The notes: generated by a model from the sequence alone, not told the origin. A stretch of DNA of 64,000 nt from Flagellimonas taeanensis (GCF_003584105.1 NZ_QXFO01000025.1:1-64000); one strand, 5' to 3'. Counted from the stretch's first letter, positions 15,296-26,167 are shown. Program-made: numbers and translations.

Positions 15296-16000
15296 ATGTT
15301 GCGCAACTGTTCCCTTGTTGTTTTTCTAGTGCTGAGTGCCCTTGGATTTTCCCAGGAATCCGAAAAGGATTCTTTGTTGTATCCGAAGGATTCCATTGAG
15401 GATTATTACGTTCGGTTTGAAGGCGATTCCGTCCTGCTCAGTTCCATTGAACTGGACGAGGTCTATATTTTTGGGGAGCTCGACTTTGCCGATCGGAAGG
15501 AACGATTGCGCTATTTGATCCTGCGCAGAAAGACATTGAAGGTCTATCCCTATGCTAAATTGGCTGCAGAACGTTTGGTGGAGCTGAACGATAGTCTACA
15601 ACATATCAAGAAGAAACGACATCAAAAAAAGTACACCAAAAAGGTGCAGAAATACATCGAAGGGGAATTTTCAGAGGAGCTCAAGAAACTTACCCGTACC
15701 GAGGGGCAGATTTTGGTCAAGTTGATCCACCGTCAAACGGGGACAACAGCTTTTGACTTGGTCAAAGAGCTCCGCAGTGGATGGCGTGCCTTTTGGTACA
15801 ATACCACGGCGAGTATGTTCAAGATCAGTCTCAAAGAAGAATTCCATCCGGAGTTGGTGCATGAGGACTATCTCATTGAAGATATTTTGCAGCGTGCCTT
15901 TGTGGCCAATCAGTTGGAACGGCAAAAATCGGTTTTGGACTACGATTATGCCCAGTTGACCAATAAATGGAAAAACCGTTCTCCCGAACCTAAGGACTAA
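15296..16000 (+). CDS. DUF4294 domain protein (exported, function unknown)
   Basis: 234 residues. An N-terminal signal peptide (LRNCSLVVFLVLSALGFSQE) predicts export to the periplasm. The conserved DUF4294 core is DFADRKERLRYLILRRKTLKVYPYAKLAAERLVELND, followed by a Lys-rich stretch and GQILVKLIHRQTGTTAFDLVKELRSGWRAFWYNTTASMF. The family is common in Bacteroidetes, but no function is known. Its stop overlaps the convergent small gene by 4 bp. Confidence 0.8.
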   Translation: MLRNCSLVVFLVLSALGFSQESEKDSLLYPKDSIEDYYVRFEGDSVLLSSIELDEVYIFGELDFADRKERLRYLILRRKTLKVYPYAKLAAERLVELNDSLQHIKKKRHQKKYTKKVQKYIEGEFSEELKKLTRTEGQILVKLIHRQTGTTAFDLVKELRSGWRAFWYNTTASMFKISLKEEFHPELVHEDYLIEDILQRAFVANQLERQKSVLDYDYAQLTNKWKNRSPEPKD

Positions 16001-16233
16001 TCTTTGGTCTTTTTCCCAAAAACCGCATCCATAACGATGTTGACGGAACGGAATCCTAAATAGATGGCCGTTCCTGCACAAATTATCCCTACGATCAACA
16101 CGGGCAAATAAAATGGGTGGTCCTGATTTTTAAAGGCCTGATAGATCAGAAACGGTCCTGCGAACATGGCCAGAACCGTATAACCAAACGATTTCAATCC
16201 TTTTACCAAAAGTTCCTTGTCGGTGTGCCTCAT
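15997..16233 (-). CDS. Small two-segment membrane protein (DUF6095-like)
   Basis: 78 residues with two hydrophobic segments (about 16-34, YTVLAMFAGPFLIYQAF, and 42-61, YLPVLIVGIICAGTAIYLGF) and a Lys-rich C-terminal tail. The pattern matches a small flavobacterial family I recall as DUF6095; the assignment is tentative and function unknown. It is convergent with the DUF4294 gene and divergent from the permease gene. Confidence 0.65.
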   Translation of the reverse strand: MRHTDKELLVKGLKSFGYTVLAMFAGPFLIYQAFKNQDHPFYLPVLIVGIICAGTAIYLGFRSVNIVMDAVFGKKTKD

Positions 16234-16289
16234 AGGACCAAAGTAGCAATATTAGCTTATATTTAGAGGGTAATGCACAAAAATTAACC

Positions 16290-17609
16290 ATGGAAATACT
16301 TGTTCTGGGAGCTGTGGTGCTCTTTATCATCATCGCCACGGTAAAATTCAAGATGCATCCCATTTTTTCCCTTACCCTAGTGGCGGTAATCTCAGGTTTT
16401 CTTTTGGGGTTGTCCCCGCAACAAATCATGGAAACTATCGGGGAGGGATTTGGCAAAACACTCTCCGGGATTGGGTTGGTCATTGCCTTTGGGACGGTCA
16501 TCGGCATTTATCTGGAAAAGACCGGGGCCACCCAGGTATTGGCCAACAGTATCTTGGGGTTGATAGGGTTGAAGCGGTCCCCATTGGCCATCAACTTGGC
16601 AGGATATGTCATTTCCATACCCGTCTTTTGCGATTCGGGGTTCATTATCCTCTCATCCCTGAACAAGGCCATCAGCAAGCGCACGGGCATCCCTGTATTG
16701 GTTTTTGCCATAGCATTGGCAACGGGATTGTATGCCGCCCATGTTTTTGTGCCCCCAACCCCTGGACCTTTGGCCGCTGCGGCCATTTTGGAGGCCGATT
16801 TGGGATTGGTGTTGGTATTGGGGCTTTTGGTCTCCTTACCGGTCTCCTTGACGGGTTATTTTTGGGCCATGTTTATTGGCAGATCCCTCAAAGAAGAGGA
16901 TACCGCAGGAAAAACGGAAGCAAAAAAAGAAATGCTATCAACCGTAAAACCCCTTCAGGCATTTTTGCCGTTGTTGGTTCCGATTATCTTGATCGCATTG
17001 AAGTCCGTGGCCAATTATCCTTCTTACCCTTTGGGTAAGGGGTGGGTTTTTGGGATGCTCGATTTTTTGGGCAGCCCTGTGATTGCCCTGCTCATTGGTG
17101 TGTTCTTTGCTTTTTCCTTGGGGAGAAAAGAACCAGCAAAGGAGAGAGGGGAGTGGGTGTCCGAGGCCTTTAGACAGGCCGGGGCCATCGTTTTGATCAC
17201 GGGTGCGGGAGGTGCTTTTGGTGCCATATTGAGAACTGTTGACATTGCTTCCATCATCAATTTGGAGTCCAGCACCGGGGTAGGAGGGTTGTTGATCGCC
17301 TTTGCGATTGCGGCCGTTCTCAAGACGGCACAAGGTTCTTCCACGGTGGCCATCATCACCACTTCGGCCATCATAGCCCCCTTATTGGAGACTTTTGGGT
17401 TGTTGTCCCTAACGGATAAGGCTTTAGCCGTATTGGCCGTAGGTGCCGGGGCCATGACGGTGTCCCATATCAACGACAGTTATTTTTGGGTGGTGTCCCA
17501 GTTTTCCAACATCAATGTAAAGACCGCTCTGCGGGGCCATACCGTGGGGACCCTGCTACAAGGTATCACGGGCATTTTGATGGTCCTGCTCCTATATCTC
17601 ATACTGTGA
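16290..17609 (+). CDS. GntP family gluconate/organic-acid permease
   Basis: 439 residues and about 12 hydrophobic segments. GntP transporters carry gluconate or related acids with protons across the inner membrane. Typical motifs are FAIALATGLYAAHVFVPPTPGPLAAA near residue 145-170, GAGGAFGAILR, KTAQGSSTVAIITTSAI and HINDSYFWVVSQF. Start chosen at the first ATG. It stands alone here; a gluconokinase gene occurs 40 kb away in the same window, which makes gluconate a plausible substrate (inference). It converges on the DUF4249 gene with 1 bp between stops. Confidence 0.85.
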   Translation: MEILVLGAVVLFIIIATVKFKMHPIFSLTLVAVISGFLLGLSPQQIMETIGEGFGKTLSGIGLVIAFGTVIGIYLEKTGATQVLANSILGLIGLKRSPLAINLAGYVISIPVFCDSGFIILSSLNKAISKRTGIPVLVFAIALATGLYAAHVFVPPTPGPLAAAAILEADLGLVLVLGLLVSLPVSLTGYFWAMFIGRSLKEEDTAGKTEAKKEMLSTVKPLQAFLPLLVPIILIALKSVANYPSYPLGKGWVFGMLDFLGSPVIALLIGVFFAFSLGRKEPAKERGEWVSEAFRQAGAIVLITGAGGAFGAILRTVDIASIINLESSTGVGGLLIAFAIAAVLKTAQGSSTVAIITTSAIIAPLLETFGLLSLTDKALAVLAVGAGAMTVSHINDSYFWVVSQFSNINVKTALRGHTVGTLLQGITGILMVLLLYLIL

Positions 17610-17610
17610 C

Positions 17611-18504
17611 CTATTCGATAGTGAGGGTACTGGAATAGGCCTGTACCACTGCAAAATAGCCTAATGCAAAGTCATTGGGGCGCTCCACATTGTCAAAAAT
17701 GTCAATATTGTCCAAACCTGTGATATCAAACACATTGCCCCTAGCAGTTGCCACAGGGGTCTGAAAAACTCCCCCGTTGTTAGTGGTCTGTTCGATGACC
17801 AAGTCCATATAGTTGTAAAAATCTTGGGTGGCTCCCAGAATACTGACTGTAATATCCTGTCCTGTATTTAGGCTATCATCATAGAAATAGGAGAACTGGA
17901 ACTCTTGTCCCTGGAAAAATTGGTCTTCCACGGTCAGGAACTCTCCAAACCCGAAATCAAATACATAGAAATCATCACGCTCAGGGTCGTCCATAAAAGT
18001 TACGACCACTTCGGTCTCCTCTTCGTCAAAAAGGGTGTCATCTCCTTGCTCCAAATTATCTATGGGTACTGTGGGGACATACTCAGTCTGAGCATAGTAG
18101 GTTTTGCCCTTGTGGGTCAACTCGAGGATAAAGACCATTCCGGGTTCCACAACGGAGGTCCGGATGCGTTGATCCGAGGAAAAATTGGGGTCCGGGATAT
18201 AAATGCCACTTCCCGGCTCTTTTTCAGCCAGGGAACAGAAAGCCAAACTTTCAAAAATATCGCCGTTCAGGGGCTTGCCGTAGGTGATGACGGCATTTTC
18301 CACTTGGGTGGGCAGGTTCTCATCAAAATAATTGGTGGTTTCCTTCATACGGATCTCCACGTTCACAAACTCCTGACTTTTGTCCACCCGTAAGAGGCCA
18401 TCGACAATGAGTTTGGGTTCCACTTCGGGCAAATCGACATCCACAACATCTTCGCAAGCGAAGAGTAACATAAGTCCGATGCTATATATGATTCCTTTTT
18501 TCAT
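17611..18504 (-). CDS. DUF4249 outer-membrane lipoprotein
   Basis: 297 residues. A lipoprotein signal peptide (MKKGIIYSIGLMLLFAC, Cys17) is followed by EDVVDVDLPEVEPKLIVDGLL, the characteristic start of DUF4249 proteins, which typically lie next to TonB-dependent receptors in Bacteroidetes. The gene starts 4 bp after the receptor stop, so the two are cotranscribed and likely form one uptake complex at the outer membrane. By analogy with SusD it may be a surface-exposed lid or binding partner, but the ligand is unknown. Confidence 0.85.
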   Translation of the reverse strand: MKKGIIYSIGLMLLFACEDVVDVDLPEVEPKLIVDGLLRVDKSQEFVNVEIRMKETTNYFDENLPTQVENAVITYGKPLNGDIFESLAFCSLAEKEPGSGIYIPDPNFSSDQRIRTSVVEPGMVFILELTHKGKTYYAQTEYVPTVPIDNLEQGDDTLFDEEETEVVVTFMDDPERDDFYVFDFGFGEFLTVEDQFFQGQEFQFSYFYDDSLNTGQDITVSILGATQDFYNYMDLVIEQTTNNGGVFQTPVATARGNVFDITGLDNIDIFDNVERPNDFALGYFAVVQAYSSTLTIE

Positions 18505-18508
18505 GGTG

Positions 18509-20908
18509 CTAAAATTTAAAGTTGTAGGTCACAGATGGGATGATGCCGAATATGGAAGTGCGCAGTGCCTCGTTCCGCCCAGTGTCCTCATTCTCCCTAA
18601 AGTTGATGGAGGCCGCATTCTTTCGGCTGTACAGGTTGTAGATGCTAAAGACCCATTCAGCCTGAACTTTCCGAGACCTGTTCTTCCTAGGGGTCAGTAT
18701 GGCCGAAAGGTCCAGTCGATGATAGTCGGGGAGCCTTTCCTTATTTCGTAAGCCATAATAGGGCACGGTGATTCCTTCAAATTCAAATTGGCCAATGGGA
18801 TAGTTGGTGGGCTGGCCGGTTTGATAGATGAAATTGGCATTGAAGTTCCATTTGTCGTTAAGGTCAAAGCTGCCAAAGAGGGAAAGGTCGTGGGTTTTGT
18901 CATATGGGGTGTTGTACCATTGCCCAAGATTGATGCCCGTTTCAAGATTGGATCGGCCCGTGTCAAAATCCAAATTCCTTCCCGGGGTCCGTTGTTCCGA
19001 TTTGGAGAGGGTGTAGGCCAACCAGCCCGTGAACCTCCCCTCATTTTTCCTAAAAAGTACTTCCAGACCATAGGCCCGGGCCTGTCCGTTGAGGATGACC
19101 TGTTCGATGGCATTGTTGGCGATGAGATTGGCCCCGTCTATATAGTCGATCCTATTCTGGATATCCTTGAAAAAGGCCTCTGTTTCGAACGTGTATTCCC
19201 CGCCCTTGATATTCCTGAAATAACCAATGGCATATTGGTCCAGCAATTGGGGTTTTACAAAAGGACCACTCGGCGTCCAGACATCCAAAGGAGTAGGGGA
19301 GCTGGTGTTGGACAGAAGGTGTAGGTATTGGGACAAGCGCGTGTAGCTTGCCTTTACAGCGTTTTTTTCATTGAAATTGTAGGACAGGGACACTCTGGGT
19401 TCCAAGTTGAAGAATTTTTTCAAGGTGCCAGACCTTCCAGGGTTGATGGAGTCGATGGGTTCCGCTTCGCGGTAGACCAGGGTGAAAGGATCAAAGATTA
19501 CGGGGTTGTTGTTCTGGTACACATAGAACTCATCTTGGCCCAATCGGTTGAATTGGCTTGCCCTAAGGCCGTATTCGATGCTCAGGTTTTCGGTCACATC
19601 GTGTTCCACATCAATATAAAGGGCAGTTTCGTTGGCATATTTTTTGGTCAATTGCTCCTCGACGATACCAGAGTCTGGGCGATTTGGGGTTATTTCCCCC
19701 GGATTGAACACATAATAAATGTTCTGGAGGCCGTAGTTCATCTGGACCTTATCACTGAGGTAGTGTTTCAGGTCGTATTTGAGGTTGAAGTTCTGGATGC
19801 CAGAATTCCACTCAAATCCCACAAAATCAAGCTCCAGTCCGTAGTAATAGTCCGAATAGATCAACGATAGGTTGGAAAAGAGCTTTTCCGAAAATAAATG
19901 GTTCCATCTAAAGTTTCCTACGGCATTGCCATAAGTGTTGACAAAACGATCTCCGATACTGAACAGGTCCCTGCCGAAGTAACCGGAAAGGTAGATGTTG
20001 TTGCTGTCATTGATCTTATGGTTGATCTTGGTGTTCAGATCGTAGAAATAGGCCTTGTTGTCCACATCAAAAAGTGGAAGGAACAGATGTGCATAGGAAG
20101 CCCTTCCTCCAATCAGAAAAGCGGTCCTATCCTTGATGATGGGTCCTTCCAAGAGTAATCTGCTGGCCACGGCACCAATCCCACCATTGACTTTGAAATC
20201 CTTGCTGTTCCCTTCTTTTTGGAAAATCTCCAGAACAGAGGACACCCTTCCGCCGTATCTGGCAGGGATACCTCCTTTGAAGAGTTTCACGTCTTTTATG
20301 GCATCAGGGTTGAAAACGGAGAAGAAACCGAACAAATGTGAGGAATTGAACACTGTGGCTTCGTCCAAAAGAATCAAGTTTTGGTCAACGGCCCCGCCCC
20401 TGACGTTGAATCCCGATGATGCCTCACCTGCATTGGAAACCCCGGGCAACAACAGAAGGGATTTGATGACATCGGCTTCCCCGAGAACCACGGGAATCTG
20501 TTTGATGGTCTGTGCGGTCAATGTGTTCACGCTCATTTGGGGCTTCTGGATGTCCAATCGTTCCACATCATCGGTGACCACCACTTCATCCAGTTCCTCG
20601 GCCTCTTCGGCCAAATAAAAGTCTTTCTTGATGTTTCGGTCCAGGGCCACGTTTTCCATCACGTCCTGGAACCCCAAATAGCTTACCATGACCCTGTACT
20701 CGCCTTTTGGAAGGGTGATGGAATAAAAGCCATACTCGTTGGTCGTGGTCCCTGTCCCCAATTCCGGAACGGCGATGGTGACACCGATCAGGGTCTCGTT
20801 ACTACTGGCTTCAGAAACCGTGCCGCTCAGGGTAAATTTTTGTTGTGCTTGGATCCATGAACATTGAAGGAGTAAGATGGCATAAATGGCCAGTAGTCTT
20901 TTGGACAT
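18509..20908 (-). CDS. TonB-dependent outer-membrane receptor
   Basis: 799 residues. A signal peptide (LLAIYAILLLQCSWIQAQ) is followed by a carboxypeptidase-regulatory-like domain (about 24-105, FTLSGTVSEASSNETLIGVTIAVPELGTGTTTNEYGFYSI). The plug domain (about 115-235) contains GFNVRGGAVDQNLILLDEATVFNSSHLFGFFSVFNPDAI, and the remainder is a beta-barrel ending in aromatic VTYNFKF. The receptor imports an unknown ligand using TonB energy. It is not accompanied by SusD; the partner is the DUF4249 lipoprotein 4 bp downstream. Confidence 0.93.
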   Translation of the reverse strand: MSKRLLAIYAILLLQCSWIQAQQKFTLSGTVSEASSNETLIGVTIAVPELGTGTTTNEYGFYSITLPKGEYRVMVSYLGFQDVMENVALDRNIKKDFYLAEEAEELDEVVVTDDVERLDIQKPQMSVNTLTAQTIKQIPVVLGEADVIKSLLLLPGVSNAGEASSGFNVRGGAVDQNLILLDEATVFNSSHLFGFFSVFNPDAIKDVKLFKGGIPARYGGRVSSVLEIFQKEGNSKDFKVNGGIGAVASRLLLEGPIIKDRTAFLIGGRASYAHLFLPLFDVDNKAYFYDLNTKINHKINDSNNIYLSGYFGRDLFSIGDRFVNTYGNAVGNFRWNHLFSEKLFSNLSLIYSDYYYGLELDFVGFEWNSGIQNFNLKYDLKHYLSDKVQMNYGLQNIYYVFNPGEITPNRPDSGIVEEQLTKKYANETALYIDVEHDVTENLSIEYGLRASQFNRLGQDEFYVYQNNNPVIFDPFTLVYREAEPIDSINPGRSGTLKKFFNLEPRVSLSYNFNEKNAVKASYTRLSQYLHLLSNTSSPTPLDVWTPSGPFVKPQLLDQYAIGYFRNIKGGEYTFETEAFFKDIQNRIDYIDGANLIANNAIEQVILNGQARAYGLEVLFRKNEGRFTGWLAYTLSKSEQRTPGRNLDFDTGRSNLETGINLGQWYNTPYDKTHDLSLFGSFDLNDKWNFNANFIYQTGQPTNYPIGQFEFEGITVPYYGLRNKERLPDYHRLDLSAILTPRKNRSRKVQAEWVFSIYNLYSRKNAASINFRENEDTGRNEALRTSIFGIIPSVTYNFKF

Positions 20909-20958
20909 TGAAAAGATGTTTTTCTCTAAAAATACATACTACTTGTCAATTTTGAATA

Positions 20959-20998
20959 AAAAAGCACAATCCTGCAAATTTGCAGGATTGTGCTTTTT
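20959..20998 (-). terminator. Perfect 40-bp palindrome, terminator of icd
   Basis: Twenty bases on each side of position 20978.5 are exactly complementary. The arms start with AAAAAGCACAATCCTGC, so both strands end in T runs and the element can terminate in both directions. It lies 25 bp after the icd stop and about 50 bp upstream of the TonB receptor start, so it insulates the two minus-strand units. Confidence 0.9.
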
Positions 20999-21023
20999 AC
21001 TTTAAACTATTGATTGTTACCTA

Positions 21024-23246
<2,223 letters not shown>

Positions 23247-23272
23247 TTATATGTATAATGTTTGAGCGGTTG

Positions 23273-23280
23273 CAAATATA
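23273..23280 (-). promoter_or_regulatory. icd -7 box
   Basis: Minus strand TATATTTG, a perfect match, 26 bp upstream of the icd start. Confidence 0.65.
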
Positions 23281-23334
23281 CAATTTTATGTACGTTGAAC
23301 GGCCAATAAAACTAACAGGGAGAAGCGGATGCGT

Positions 23335-23380
23335 GAAAAAACGAAAGCCATATCTGTGCCTGAACATAGATATGGCTTTC
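23335..23380 (-). terminator. Strong hairpin terminator with no protein gene upstream
   Basis: A 13-bp perfect stem (23343-23355 with 23368-23380) has a 12-nt loop; on the minus strand it is followed by G and then a T run (23335-23341). The nearest minus-strand coding gene upstream, rplS, already has its own terminator, so this one probably ends a separate transcript. Confidence 0.75.
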
Positions 23381-23722
23381 AGAAAAGAATCTTGGATTGT
23401 CCTGCATTGCTGCAAAACCTGCAATCTTAGATTGCATCCACAGACCCTTTAACGTTTCCTCTGTACGTGTTTTTTAATTTTTCAACTAAACTCCATCGTG
23501 CAAAGTGTACCTCGTTCCCAAAATTTTATCAAGAGGGGAAATTGCTCTCCCGTCCGCACATAAAATTCTTTATTTCTCTTTCGGACCTGCCTAAGCCTGT
23601 CCCAATTTGAAATTCCTTTTGTGATCAGTAGTGTTACCAATTAAAAGGGGAATCTTCGGTTTTTAAAGAACGTCAACTTTAAAATCGAAATACGATCCTG
23701 AATGGTATCATTTTCATATCTC
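23343..23722 (-). ncRNA. Candidate independent small RNA, about 380 nt
   Basis: On the minus strand a TTG (23755-23757), 19-bp spacer and -7 box TACTTTAG (23728-23735, one mismatch) predict a start near 23721. Transcription would run to the hairpin terminator at 23335-23380. Within it are small hairpins at 23440-23464 and 23421-23435. No credible open frame is present beyond very short ones (for example 12 codons directly after the predicted start). I could not match it to RNase P RNA or tmRNA signatures. Identity unknown; it could also be a leader or decayed DNA. Confidence 0.4.
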
Positions 23723-23727
23723 TTGTA

Positions 23728-23757
23728 CTAAAGTATAACAAACTTTGGGATAATCAA
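23728..23757 (-). promoter_or_regulatory. Promoter of the candidate small RNA
   Basis: TTG-N19-TACTTTAG on the minus strand; seven of eight positions match TAnnTTTG and the spacing is the Bacteroidetes standard. Confidence 0.5.
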
Positions 23758-23816
23758 ATTTTATAACCGATTAAAAATCAACAACGTATGAACCGAAGTT
23801 ATTAACAATTGTTCAT

Positions 23817-23843
23817 AAAAAAAGCACCCTTTTGGGGTGCTCT
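23817..23843 (-). terminator. rplS terminator
   Basis: Stem 23823-23829 with 23835-23841 (AGCACCC/GGGTGCT), 5-nt loop, and a T run on the minus strand from 23823 to 23817. It lies about 24 bp after the rplS stop. Confidence 0.85.
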
Positions 23844-23864
23844 TTCTTTGAAGGGAAAATAGAA

Positions 23865-24215
23865 TTATCCCCTGACTTCTTTGATACGGGCCTTTTTTCC
23901 GGTAAGACCTCTAAAGTAGAAGATTCTGGACCTACGTACTTTACCTTTTTTGTTGACCTCAATTTTTTGCAATGCGGGCATGTTGATGGGGAAAATTCGC
24001 TCTACCCCTACAGTACCTGACATTTTACGGATGGTGAAGGTTTCGGTTGCACCGCTTCCCCTTCTTTGGATCACAACACCTTTGAAGAACTGGGTACGTG
24101 TTTTTTCACCTTCCTTGATTTCATAATACACGGTGATGGTGTCACCGGAAGAAAATTTTGGGAAATCTTTTTTTGGAACAAATTCGTCTTCAACAAATTT
24201 TACTAAGGATTCCAT
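23865..24215 (-). CDS. rplS: 50S ribosomal protein L19
   Basis: 116 residues, standard length. The sequence has the L19 core PKFSSGDTITVYYEIKEGEKTRTQFFKGVVIQRRGSGATETFTIRKMSGTVGVERIFPINMP and the C-terminal KVRRSRIFYFRGLTGKKARIKE. L19 lies at the 30S-50S interface. In many bacteria it follows trmD in an operon; here a small membrane-protein gene sits between the two, and rplS has its own promoter. Confidence 0.97.
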   Translation of the reverse strand: MESLVKFVEDEFVPKKDFPKFSSGDTITVYYEIKEGEKTRTQFFKGVVIQRRGSGATETFTIRKMSGTVGVERIFPINMPALQKIEVNKKGKVRRSRIFYFRGLTGKKARIKEVRG

Positions 24216-24283
24216 GGTATTTTTTTTTATCGTTTACCAAGACCAACTTTCACGTATTTCGTCAGAGGTTGATTTTGAGACTG

Positions 24284-24313
24284 CAAAAATAATGCAATAA
24301 TTATAAAGTGCAA
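24284..24313 (-). promoter_or_regulatory. rplS promoter
   Basis: On the minus strand a TTG (24311-24313), a 19-bp spacer and a perfect TATTTTTG (24284-24291). The predicted leader is about 60 nt. Confidence 0.8.
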
Positions 24314-24333
24314 GTGGTTTTTTGCTTTTTATC

Positions 24334-24663
24334 TCAAGGAGTCGACTGATTGCTCCTTGCTGCTGTATGCTTGGCGGCGAACAACAATAGTCCTATTACG
24401 AACAAGAGATATGGGAATTGGACAAAAATGTTCAGGACCGCCATAGCTTGCGCATAGGATTCTGGTTTTTCAATGTTCGCAAGGGCGGTCCATGCCACAC
24501 GGCCCACGGTAAAAACTATGGACAACAGACTGCCCAATAGCATCAGCAACGTAGCAATGTTCCGTTGTTTGTAGATCAATACCGCACAAGCGATGAGGAG
24601 CACGAGTTGTCCTATAGTACCAATTACGCTGCCCGTCATGTAGTAGATTTCCAAGTTTTCCAT
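24334..24663 (-). CDS. Small hydrophobic membrane protein, function unknown
   Basis: 109 residues with about three to four hydrophobic segments (about 10-27 IGTIGQLVLLIACAVLIY, 33-52 IATLLMLLGSLLSIVFTVG, 80-100 VQFPYLLFVIGLLLFAAKH) and a short polar tail. I do not recognise a named family. It starts 3 bp after the trmD stop, so it is likely translated from the trmD mRNA, and precedes the rplS promoter. Confidence 0.65.
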   Translation of the reverse strand: MENLEIYYMTGSVIGTIGQLVLLIACAVLIYKQRNIATLLMLLGSLLSIVFTVGRVAWTALANIEKPESYAQAMAVLNIFVQFPYLLFVIGLLLFAAKHTAARSNQSTP

Positions 24664-24666
24664 TTT

Positions 24667-25341
24667 TTATTCCAATAAATCAGGTCTTCTTTTCTTTGTT
24701 CGTTCCAGGGCCTGTTCCTCCCGCCATTTTTCAATTTTGGGCAGGTTTCCGCTCAATAGTATCTTGGGCACTTCCAGTCCTTTGTACTCGGCAGGCCGCG
24801 TATAGACGGGAGGTGCCAACAGATTGTCCTGAAAGGTATCCGTAAGGGCGGAGGTCTCATCGTTCAAAACTCCCGGTAAAAGCCGGATCACCGCATCGCA
24901 GACAATGGCAGCGGCCAGCTCGCCCCCGGAAAGCACATAATCACCTATGGAGATCTCGCGGGTTACGAGCATGTCACGCACCCTTTGGTCAACACCTTTG
25001 TAGTGGCCACACAATATAATGAGATTTCCCTTTAGCGATAGCTCATTGGCCATACTTTGGTTCAGGGTTTTTCCGTCGGGGGTCATGTAGATGACCTCAT
25101 CATAGTCGCGCTCGGCCTTTAGTCCTGAAATACATTTGTCAATGGGTTCCACCATCATCACCATACCTGCACCGCCGCCAAACTGGTAATCGTCCACCTG
25201 TTTGTAATTGTTGGTGGCGTAGTCCCTCAGGTTGTGAAGGTGGATCTCCACCAATCCTTTCTCAATGGCCCGTTTCAAAATGGAAGCTTCAAAGGGGCTT
25301 GTCAGAAGTTCGGGCAGTACTGTTATGATGTCTATCCGCAT
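24667..25341 (-). CDS. trmD: tRNA (guanine-37-N1)-methyltransferase
   Basis: 224 residues. SPOUT-class methyltransferase that makes m1G37 next to the anticodon of tRNAs for Leu, Pro and Arg, preventing frameshifts. Typical motifs: [25 protein letters not shown] at the N terminus, [19 protein letters not shown], the knot segment [15 protein letters not shown] and [16 protein letters not shown], and [18 protein letters not shown] segment ([19 protein letters not shown]). It is followed by the small membrane-protein gene. Confidence 0.96.
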   Translation of the reverse strand: MRIDIITVLPELLTSPFEASILKRAIEKGLVEIHLHNLRDYATNNYKQVDDYQFGGGAGMVMMVEPIDKCISGLKAERDYDEVIYMTPDGKTLNQSMANELSLKGNLIILCGHYKGVDQRVRDMLVTREISIGDYVLSGGELAAAIVCDAVIRLLPGVLNDETSALTDTFQDNLLAPPVYTRPAEYKGLEVPKILLSGNLPKIEKWREEQALERTKKRRPDLLE

Positions 25342-25415
25342 GGATAAGGTCTGTTATGGATTTTTGGCCAAAAGTAGTGAAAGCTGCTATAAACTTATGG
25401 ATGGTCGCAAAAGAA

Positions 25416-25438
25416 AAGGCTTCCTTTTGGGAAGCCTT
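25416..25438 (-). terminator. Terminator after the coiled-coil membrane-protein gene
   Basis: A 9-bp perfect stem AAGGCTTCC (25416-25424)/GGAAGCCTT (25430-25438) with a 5-nt loop; the minus strand continues in TTTTCTTTT. It lies 5 bp past the stop at 25443. Confidence 0.8.
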
Positions 25439-25442
25439 CGGT

Positions 25443-26051
25443 TCATTTTTTCTGTTTGTTCAGCTCGTCCTGTAGTTGTCTACTTATTTTTTGCTCGCGC
25501 TCCAGCGCCTTTCTTCTGTGGTTTTCGTACTCTTCTTCCAGATCGGCCAATGCGGATTTGGCCTGTTGGGTCAAAAAGTTGCTGTTCCTGAATCGGTAGA
25601 TGAAGAACAAAAGCAGCAACAATAGGCCAAAGATGATGGACCAGAGGATAAAATTATAGGTTCCCTTCCCGATCAGGATACCAAAGAAAGAAATACTGTC
25701 CTTTTCTTCTGTAATGGTATTCAACTTTTCGGTGGTGTCCCGTAATTTGGTATTAAGGCTCTCTATTTCGGCCTCATTGGAGGTTATGGTGGCGGAAAGA
25801 TCCTTTATGGTTTTACTGGAGGTGTTGATGGAATCAAAAATATTGTTCTTAACCTTATAAAGGTCCGACAGCTTGATGACTTCATATTGGATGCCATTGG
25901 CCCGGTAATTCCCTGATTTTCGTTCCAGTTCCTCGAATTGTCCCTTAAGGGAGCTATCTTCTTCGGTAGAGGCTTGTTCCTCTTCTTGGGCCTGTGTTGA
26001 AAAAAGTGGAATCAGTAAGGCTAGAATCAATAAAATTCGTAAATGCTTCAT
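25443..26051 (-). CDS. Exported/membrane coiled-coil protein, function unknown
   Basis: 202 residues from the ATG at 26051 (MKHLRILLILALLIPLFSTQAQEE); an in-frame TTG two codons upstream is less likely. It has an N-terminal signal peptide, an acidic linker, a helical coiled-coil region (about 65-118), a transmembrane segment (about 130-150, YNFILWSIIFGLLLLLLFFIYRF) and a charged C-terminal helix (about 160-202). Proteins like this next to trmD are often labelled tRNA methyltransferase in databases, but nothing in the sequence supports an enzyme. Perhaps an envelope scaffold (inference). Confidence 0.75.
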   Translation of the reverse strand: MKHLRILLILALLIPLFSTQAQEEEQASTEEDSSLKGQFEELERKSGNYRANGIQYEVIKLSDLYKVKNNIFDSINTSSKTIKDLSATITSNEAEIESLNTKLRDTTEKLNTITEEKDSISFFGILIGKGTYNFILWSIIFGLLLLLLFFIYRFRNSNFLTQQAKSALADLEEEYENHRRKALEREQKISRQLQDELNKQKK

Positions 26052-26167
26052 GGTCAATGTGTTCTCGTATTAAATTTAGATTAAGGGTAAGACGAAATTA
26101 CACCAATAAACCAAAAATCAAAAGAAAAACCTGCTTACCGGTGATATCTATCCCTATTGTACAATTG

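Larger units (their letters stand above)
23247..23864. other. Gene-free 0.6 kb interval between icd and rplS
   Basis: No convincing protein gene; the two short open frames present (23239-23424 minus and 23258-23452 plus) overlap each other and regulatory elements. The interval contains the icd promoter, a minus-strand promoter-to-terminator unit described separately, and the rplS terminator. Confidence 0.75.

Noticed and set aside
16290..17609. GntP permease and gntK considered as one gluconate operon
   Set aside because: They are 40 kb apart on opposite strands; only a functional link is possible.
20959..20998. Perfect 40-bp palindrome considered as a regulator-binding operator
   Set aside because: T runs at both ends and its place after the icd stop make a bidirectional terminator the simpler reading.
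23343..23722. Candidate RNA considered as RNase P RNA or tmRNA
   Set aside because: The conserved RNase P GAGGAAAGTCC core and the tmRNA ends with a tRNA-like CCA are absent.
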